Below are positions 59,353 through 64,000 of a stretch of 64,000 nucleotides of DNA, piece by piece. The translations under genes and the position numbers were made by a program. The DNA lies in contig NZ_BSNY01000035.1 of assembly GCF_030160235.1 (NCBI RefSeq), positions 62,001-126,000 on the forward strand. The letters are read 5' to 3'. This DNA is from Mesorhizobium huakuii. GTDB lineage: Bacteria > Pseudomonadota > Alphaproteobacteria > Rhizobiales > Rhizobiaceae. How positions within the stretch are numbered: position 1 is the stretch's first letter; every line of letters begins with the position of its first letter. The notes under the pieces are model-generated. The model searched no databases and was not told the origin of the DNA. It saw only the letters and a list, made by a program, of their open reading frames with translations.

Positions 59353-60150
59353 ATGACCAAATCGAAACTGCTGCTGGCCGGCCTGCTGGCCCTCGTGCTG
59401 GCGCCCGTTGCCGCCTTCGCGCAGGCGCTGCCCGATCTCGGCGGCAGAAAAGTGGTGGTGGTGACCGAAAACGCCTATCCGCCGCTGCAGTTCATCGATC
59501 CCAAGACGGGCAAGCAGATCGGCTGGGAATATGATGCGATGAACGAAATCGCCAAGCGGCTCAATTTCAAGGTCGAGTACCAGAACACCTCCTGGGACGC
59601 GATGATCCAGGCGGTTTCCGACAAGCAGTACAACATCGGCATGACCGGCATCACCATCAAGGATGACCGCAAGGAGAAGGTCGATTTCTCCGACCCCTAT
59701 ATGCGCTCGGAGCAGTTCATGCTGGTGCGCGGCGACGAAAGCCGCTTCACCGACGCCAAGACCTTCGGCGCCTTCAAGGACGGGCTGATCGGCGCGCAGC
59801 CCGGCACCACGCCCTTCTACACCGCCGTCTACAGCGTGCTCGACGGCAATGAGCAGAACCCGCGCATCAAACTGTTCGAGACTTTTGGCGCCACGGTGCA
59901 GGCCCTGAAATCGGGCGACGTCGATGTCGTGCTGACCGACGGCACCGCCGGCAAGGGCTATGTCGATGCTTCCGAGGGCAAGCTCAAGCTGATCGGCGGT
60001 CCGCTCGGCACCGAGGACTTTGGCTTCATCTTCCCCAAGGGATCGGACCTGGTGAAGCCGGTCAACGCCGCGATCGCGGCGCTCAAGGCGGACGGCACGC
60101 TCGATGCGCTGAACAAGAAGTGGTTTCTTGACTACAAGATGGGGCAGTAA
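59353..60150 (+). CDS. Polar amino-acid ABC transporter substrate-binding protein
   Basis: Periplasmic binding protein of 265 residues, family 3. Signal peptide ends at [61 protein letters not shown] and [12 protein letters not shown] are family blocks. The ligand is a polar amino acid of unknown identity. The permease gene follows after 236 bases of repeat-like DNA; no ATPase gene is nearby. Confidence 0.9.
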   Translation: MTKSKLLLAGLLALVLAPVAAFAQALPDLGGRKVVVVTENAYPPLQFIDPKTGKQIGWEYDAMNEIAKRLNFKVEYQNTSWDAMIQAVSDKQYNIGMTGITIKDDRKEKVDFSDPYMRSEQFMLVRGDESRFTDAKTFGAFKDGLIGAQPGTTPFYTAVYSVLDGNEQNPRIKLFETFGATVQALKSGDVDVVLTDGTAGKGYVDASEGKLKLIGGPLGTEDFGFIFPKGSDLVKPVNAAIAALKADGTLDALNKKWFLDYKMGQ

Positions 60151-60386
60151 GCCCTGTTGTCGCGCGTGCGGGGTAATGCGCACGAATTCGGGCAGAGTTT
60201 GCGCTTGAACGCCTCCCTCTGCCCTGCCGGGCGTTCGTCGTTCGGCAAGCCAAGCAATTGGCTTCCCGTCCGCTGCGCGGACCACGTCCTCAACCCCCTC
60301 AAGGGGGGAGATCGGCTGTTTCTTCCGCTTTCGCCAATCACCAACGCTGCAAGACCAGAGGGGGGTGCCTTGGCGCGATCCTTTTG
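60151..60386. repeat. Repeat-like spacer between binding protein and permease
   Basis: This 236-base gap within a transporter operon holds several small palindromes, including CCCCCTCAAGGGGGG (60293-60307), CCGCTGCGCGG and GCCCTGCCGGGC. No ORF of interest. It looks like inserted dispersed-repeat DNA. Confidence 0.55.
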
Positions 60387-61193
60387 ATGGGGGGTCCTTC
60401 CCCTAAAGCCGAATTCCCCTGGTGGCTTGCAACTGCCGCCGTGCTTGCACTGGTGGCGGCCTTGTTCATCGCTGCCAGCGATCTCTATGCCCAGGTCTTC
60501 GCCACGGTCGCCAAGGGCATCGGCATCACCGTCTTCGTCACCGTCGTCGCCTTCGCCATGGCGTCGATCATCGGTCTCGGGGTTGCGCTGATGGGCTTGT
60601 CGGGGTCGTCCTGGCTTCGCCAGATCGCGCGCTTCTATGTCGAGATCATCCGCGGCGTGCCGATCCTGGTGCTGTTGTTCTGGATCGCCTTTGCCGGCGC
60701 ACCGGCCTTCGTCGCCGCCTGGAACGCGCTGACTTCGCCGCTGCAAAATGCCGGCTATCTCGGCGAGCTCCTGGTGCGCGACGTGTCGCTGCTGTGGCGC
60801 GCCGTCATGGCGCTGACCATCGGCTACTCCGCCTTCATCTCGGAGGTCTTTCGCGCCGGCATCCAGGCGGTCGAGAAGGGCCAGATCGAGGCGGCCAAGG
60901 CGCTTGGGCTGAGTCGTACGCAACGTTTCCGGCTGATCGTCTTTCCGCAGGCGATCCGCACCATATTGCCGCCGCTCGGCAATGATTTCGTCGCCCTGGT
61001 CAAGGATTCCTCGCTGGTCTCGGTGCTCGGTGTCGCCGACATCACCCAGATGGGCAAGATCTATGCCGCCGGCTCGTTCCGCTTCTTCGAGACCTATTCG
61101 ATCGTGGCCTATATCTATCTCATCCTCACCGTCGGCCTGTCGCTGGCGCTCAGGGCGCTGGAGCGGCGCCTGCGCCACCAGCACGAGGAATAG
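60387..61193 (+). CDS. Amino-acid ABC transporter permease
   Basis: Membrane protein of 268 residues with five to six helices, HisM/GlnP type. The ATPase-contact loop is YSAFISEVFRAGIQAVEKGQIEAAKALGLS near residue 147-176. FYVEIIRGVPILVLLFWIAF is typical. It must work with an ATPase from elsewhere in the genome. The start MGGPSPKAE is the first ATG in frame after the repeat spacer; longer forms run through the repeat. Confidence 0.9.
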   Translation: MGGPSPKAEFPWWLATAAVLALVAALFIAASDLYAQVFATVAKGIGITVFVTVVAFAMASIIGLGVALMGLSGSSWLRQIARFYVEIIRGVPILVLLFWIAFAGAPAFVAAWNALTSPLQNAGYLGELLVRDVSLLWRAVMALTIGYSAFISEVFRAGIQAVEKGQIEAAKALGLSRTQRFRLIVFPQAIRTILPPLGNDFVALVKDSSLVSVLGVADITQMGKIYAAGSFRFFETYSIVAYIYLILTVGLSLALRALERRLRHQHEE

Positions 61194-61244
61194 TTTTCGG
61201 GTGAGGAGAGGGTTACGATCCCGTCGATACCGAGGGAGGTACTC

Positions 61245-61880
61245 ATGATCGTCGACAAGGCCAATGCGGCGCTGGATTCCGTCTATGGCGCCGACACGCC
61301 GGAAACGCTGGCGCAGGCCTATGCCGCCTGGGCCGCGACCTATGACAGCGAGACGGCCTCGCTCGGCTATCTCCTGCCGTTCCTGATCACCGCCTGGGTG
61401 GCGCGCTATGTTCCGGCTGGCGAGGGGCCGCTGCTCGACGCTGGCTGCGGCACCGGCCTGTCGGGTCCGTCGCTGAAGGCGCTGGGCTATGGCGATATTG
61501 CCGGGCTCGACTTGTCGGACGACATGCTGAAGATCGCCGGCAGCCGCAATGCCTATGGCGAGCTGAGAAAGGCGATGCTGGGCGGACCGCTGCCCTGGCC
61601 GGATGGTCATTTCCGCGCCTTCTTCTCGACCGGTGTGTTCACCATCAGCCATGCGCCGGCGGCGGGCCTGCACGAACTGGTGCGCATTACCGGGAAGGGC
61701 GGCCACGCCATCTTCACCGTGCGCGACCAGGTGTTCGAGAGCGGCGGTTTCCAGGCCGTGTTCGATGAACTGGAGCAGGCAGGCAAATGGCGGCTGGTCG
61801 AGCAAAGCCCGTGGTTCAGGTGTTACGCCATCGCCGAGCCGGACGCGCTGGTGAAGACGTTTGTGTTCGAGGTGATGTGA
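61245..61880 (+). CDS. SAM-dependent methyltransferase
   Basis: Class I methyltransferase of 211 residues. Motif I is LLDAGCGTGLSG near 68, followed by IAGLDLSDDML and the post-I region WPDGHFRAFFSTGVF. It resembles the Williams-Beuren methyltransferase-27-like group. Substrate unknown. Single gene with GGGAGG before the ATG. Confidence 0.88.
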   Translation: MIVDKANAALDSVYGADTPETLAQAYAAWAATYDSETASLGYLLPFLITAWVARYVPAGEGPLLDAGCGTGLSGPSLKALGYGDIAGLDLSDDMLKIAGSRNAYGELRKAMLGGPLPWPDGHFRAFFSTGVFTISHAPAAGLHELVRITGKGGHAIFTVRDQVFESGGFQAVFDELEQAGKWRLVEQSPWFRCYAIAEPDALVKTFVFEVM

Positions 61881-62163
61881 GTGCCGCGTTCTTCCCTTCT
61901 CCCACAAGGGAGGAAGGAAAGCCGCACCGCCACGCCGCAATTGCCGAAAAGCCAAAACATTGATATGAGCCACGCCATGGAAGAGCTTTTTGGCGATCCG
62001 GCTTACAAGGGGTTCGTGCTGCAGGATAGAAAACGCCTGCCGTCGCGCTTCTCCGCGCGCGTCTGTGGCGCTTTGACCAGCCGACTTAGCTAGGCCGCTT
62101 TCGCCGGGCCAAGGGCTTGCGGCGTTACACTCTTCCCATTCTCATATCGACGGATTTACGCAC

Positions 62164-63573
62164 ATGAGCGCACCGCGCACCCTCTACGACAAGATTTTCG
62201 ACGACCACGTCGTCGACCGCCAGGACGACGGCACCTGCCTGCTCTATATCGACCGCCACCTCGTCCATGAAGTGACCAGCCCGCAGGCCTTCGAAGGCCT
62301 GCGCATGAGCGGCCGCAAGGTCCGCCATCCGGAAAAGACGCTGGCCGTAGTCGATCACAATGTCTCGACCTCGCCCGAGCGAAAGTTCGGCATCAAGAAC
62401 GAGGAAAGCCGCATCCAGGTCGAGGCGCTGGCCAAGAACGCCAAGGACTTTGGCGTCGAATATTATTCCGAGAACGATATCCGCCAGGGCATCGTCCACA
62501 TCATCGGACCGGAACAGGGCTTTACCTTGCCCGGCATGACCATCGTCTGCGGCGACAGCCACACGTCGACGCATGGTGCGTTCGGCGCGCTGGCGCACGG
62601 CATCGGCACGTCGGAAGTCGAGCATGTGCTGGCGACACAGACGCTGATCCAGCGCAAGGCCAAGAACATGCTGGTGCGCGTCGACGGCCAGCTGCCGGAA
62701 GGCGTCACCGCCAAGGACATCATCCTGGCCATCATCGGCGAGATCGGCACCGCCGGCGGCACCGGCTATGTCATCGAATATGCCGGCGAGGCGATCCGCG
62801 CGCTGTCGATGGAAGGCCGCATGACGATCTGCAACATGTCGATCGAGGGCGGCGCGCGCGCCGGCCTGATCGCCGCCGACGAGACCACCTTCGCCTATGT
62901 CAAGGACAAGCCGCGCGCGCCGAAGGGCGCTGCCTGGGATGCCGCGCTCGCCTACTGGAAGACGCTGCAGTCCGACGAAGGCGCGCATTTCGACAAGGTC
63001 ATCGTGCTCGACGCGGCCAAGCTGCCGCCAATCGTCTCCTGGGGCTCCTCGCCCGAGGATGTGGTCTCCGTGCAAGGCATCGTGCCGAACCCGGACGATA
63101 TCGCCGACGAGAACAAGCGCACTTCCAAGCAGCGCGCGCTCGATTATATGGGGCTGACGCCGGGTACCAAGATCACCGACATCGCGCTCGACCGCGTCTT
63201 CATCGGCTCCTGCACCAATGGCCGCATCGAGGATCTGCGCGCCGCCGCCAAGGTGATCGAGGGCAAGACCGTGAATCCGCGTGTCAACGCGATGATCGTG
63301 CCGGGCTCCGGCCTGGTCAAGGAACAGGCGGAAGCCGAGGGTCTCGACAAGATCTTCCGCGCCGCCGGTTTCGACTGGCGCGAGCCGGGCTGCTCGATGT
63401 GCCTTGCCATGAACGACGACCGGCTGAAGCCGCATGAACGCTGCGCCTCGACCTCGAACCGCAATTTCGAGGGAAGGCAAGGCTTCAAGGGCCGCACCCA
63501 TCTGGTGTCGCCGGCCATGGCGGCGGCGGCGGCGATCGCCGGCCACTTCGTCGACATACGCGACTGGAAATAA
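62164..63573 (+). CDS. leuC: 3-isopropylmalate dehydratase large subunit
   Basis: Leucine biosynthesis enzyme of 469 residues, aconitase superfamily. [4Fe-4S] ligands are C350 in GSCTNGR and C410/C413 in [25 protein letters not shown] near the start and [26 protein letters not shown] are family motifs. Its small subunit leuD is not in the window. A terminator follows. Confidence 0.96.
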   Translation: MSAPRTLYDKIFDDHVVDRQDDGTCLLYIDRHLVHEVTSPQAFEGLRMSGRKVRHPEKTLAVVDHNVSTSPERKFGIKNEESRIQVEALAKNAKDFGVEYYSENDIRQGIVHIIGPEQGFTLPGMTIVCGDSHTSTHGAFGALAHGIGTSEVEHVLATQTLIQRKAKNMLVRVDGQLPEGVTAKDIILAIIGEIGTAGGTGYVIEYAGEAIRALSMEGRMTICNMSIEGGARAGLIAADETTFAYVKDKPRAPKGAAWDAALAYWKTLQSDEGAHFDKVIVLDAAKLPPIVSWGSSPEDVVSVQGIVPNPDDIADENKRTSKQRALDYMGLTPGTKITDIALDRVFIGSCTNGRIEDLRAAAKVIEGKTVNPRVNAMIVPGSGLVKEQAEAEGLDKIFRAAGFDWREPGCSMCLAMNDDRLKPHERCASTSNRNFEGRQGFKGRTHLVSPAMAAAAAIAGHFVDIRDWK

Positions 63574-63603
63574 CCTCCGGTCCACATATTCCAACGACTG
63601 CCG

Positions 63604-63638
63604 GACCCCGGACCGCATTGCGGCTCCGGGGTCTTTTT
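63604..63638 (+). terminator. Terminator of leuC
   Basis: GACCCCGGA / TCCGGGGTC stem with an internal CCGC-ATT-GCGG hairpin, then TTTTT. It explains why leuD is not co-transcribed here. Confidence 0.9.
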
Positions 63639-63736
63639 CATCCGCGCGGTCCGCATATTCGCTCGGGCTTAACCGCTTGTTTGGGCTTGCGCTCTATGCT
63701 CTTCCCTGACGTCAAGCGAGGGGAAGTCACCGTCCT

Positions 63737-64000
63737 TTGGACACCGGCCTGTTGATAGCGCTGCTCAATCCGACGATCGCGCTGGCCCTCGGCGCGGCCT
63801 TCTTCGTGCTATGGGCCCATCAGCGCCACCGGCCCTATCTGGCCGTGCTGGCGCTCAGCTACTGTGCTTCGGCGCCCGGCTTCCTGTTCCAGTATTTCAC
63901 CTTGCCTATCGGCATGGTGCTGACCAAGCTGGTGTCCAACATCTGCTTCGCCATCGCCGGCTGCTGCCTGTCGGGCGCCATCGTCGCCCGCTATGGCCGC
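63737..64000 (+). CDS. Membrane protein N-terminus, cut by window end
   Basis: Open frame running off the window, 88 codons visible. The start is TTG at 63737, with GAGGGG some 13 bases upstream; another TTG five codons later is possible. The visible part has three hydrophobic helices (LLNPTIALALGAAFFVLW, YLAVLALSYCASAPGFLFQY, NICFAIAGCCLSGAIVA). This arrangement is common in membrane-bound GGDEF cyclases of rhizobia, but no catalytic domain is in view. Confidence 0.6.
   Translation, partial: MDTGLLIALLNPTIALALGAAFFVLWAHQRHRPYLAVLALSYCASAPGFLFQYFTLPIGMVLTKLVSNICFAIAGCCLSGAIVARYGR

Noticed and set aside
61965-62093. Possible 42-residue peptide before leuC (MSHAMEELFGDPAYK...)
   Set aside because: No clear ribosome site, no family and weak composition; kept only as a note.

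Overview
The window is about 64 kb of GC-rich chromosomal DNA from an alphaproteobacterium of the order Hyphomicrobiales, most likely Mesorhizobium or a close relative. Three things point there. Core gene orders are typical of the group (dapF-mtaB-ftsY-yciB; zapE / mdh-sucC-sucD-sucA-sucB-lpd). There is a lipoprotein very close to Brucella Omp19. Several families of dispersed palindromes sit between genes, as in rhizobia. No tRNA, rRNA, CRISPR array, prophage, transposase or recognisable defence or biosynthetic island was found.

Layout. 1-9.5 kb: a small exported protein, argG, an MHYT-GGDEF-EAL c-di-GMP protein, a LysE exporter, an overlapping operon of rlmN and two small membrane proteins, a ClC chloride/proton antiporter and an IalB-like exported protein. 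9.7-20.9 kb: a YkvA-like protein, pterin dehydratase, low-MW tyrosine phosphatase, RNA 2',3'-cyclic phosphodiesterase, tesA divergent from an ABC transporter of the YbbA/YbbP type, a Bax-inhibitor-1 membrane protein behind a structured leader, acetyltransferase, DUF2794, DUF1223 and ceramidase-like genes. 20.9-29.3 kb: acnA divergent from a cytochrome c maturation cluster (ccmA, ccmB, ccmD, ccmG) that has no ccmC, then small enzymes. 29.3-38.8 kb: dapF-mtaB-ftsY-yciB, small envelope proteins, an MBL-fold hydrolase, an omp19-like lipoprotein, zapE and an acetyltransferase. 38.9-50.9 kb: the TCA block mdh, sucC, sucD, sucA, sucB, lpd. It is interrupted by a cupin gene and a DUF1579 gene between sucC and sucD, and by three genes between sucB and lpd. 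51.2-64 kb: an Ala-Pro-tailed membrane protein, DUF2867, TraB-family protein, xerC, rimM-trmD, a membrane pair, a TSUP permease, rplS, ohr-ohrR, an amino-acid ABC importer without ATPase, a methyltransferase, leuC and the start of a membrane protein cut by the window end.

How the genes work together. The TCA block makes malate dehydrogenase, succinyl-CoA synthetase and 2-oxoglutarate dehydrogenase in one direction. acnA adds another cycle enzyme and shares its upstream region with heme-handling ccm genes; a candidate iron-control element lies between them. ohr-ohrR is a self-regulated organic peroxide defence pair. rimM, trmD, rplS, rlmN, mtaB, xerC, ftsY and zapE are translation, targeting and division housekeeping.

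The most unusual content lies in repeats and RNA rather than in novel enzymes: a palindromic element inserted in frame in ftsY, two related palindromes that begin exactly at the TAG stop codons of their genes, heptamer arrays, a pseudoknotted leader RNA, a hairpin with the acnA stop codon in its loop, and the gap where ccmC should be. I did not find a complete undescribed system.
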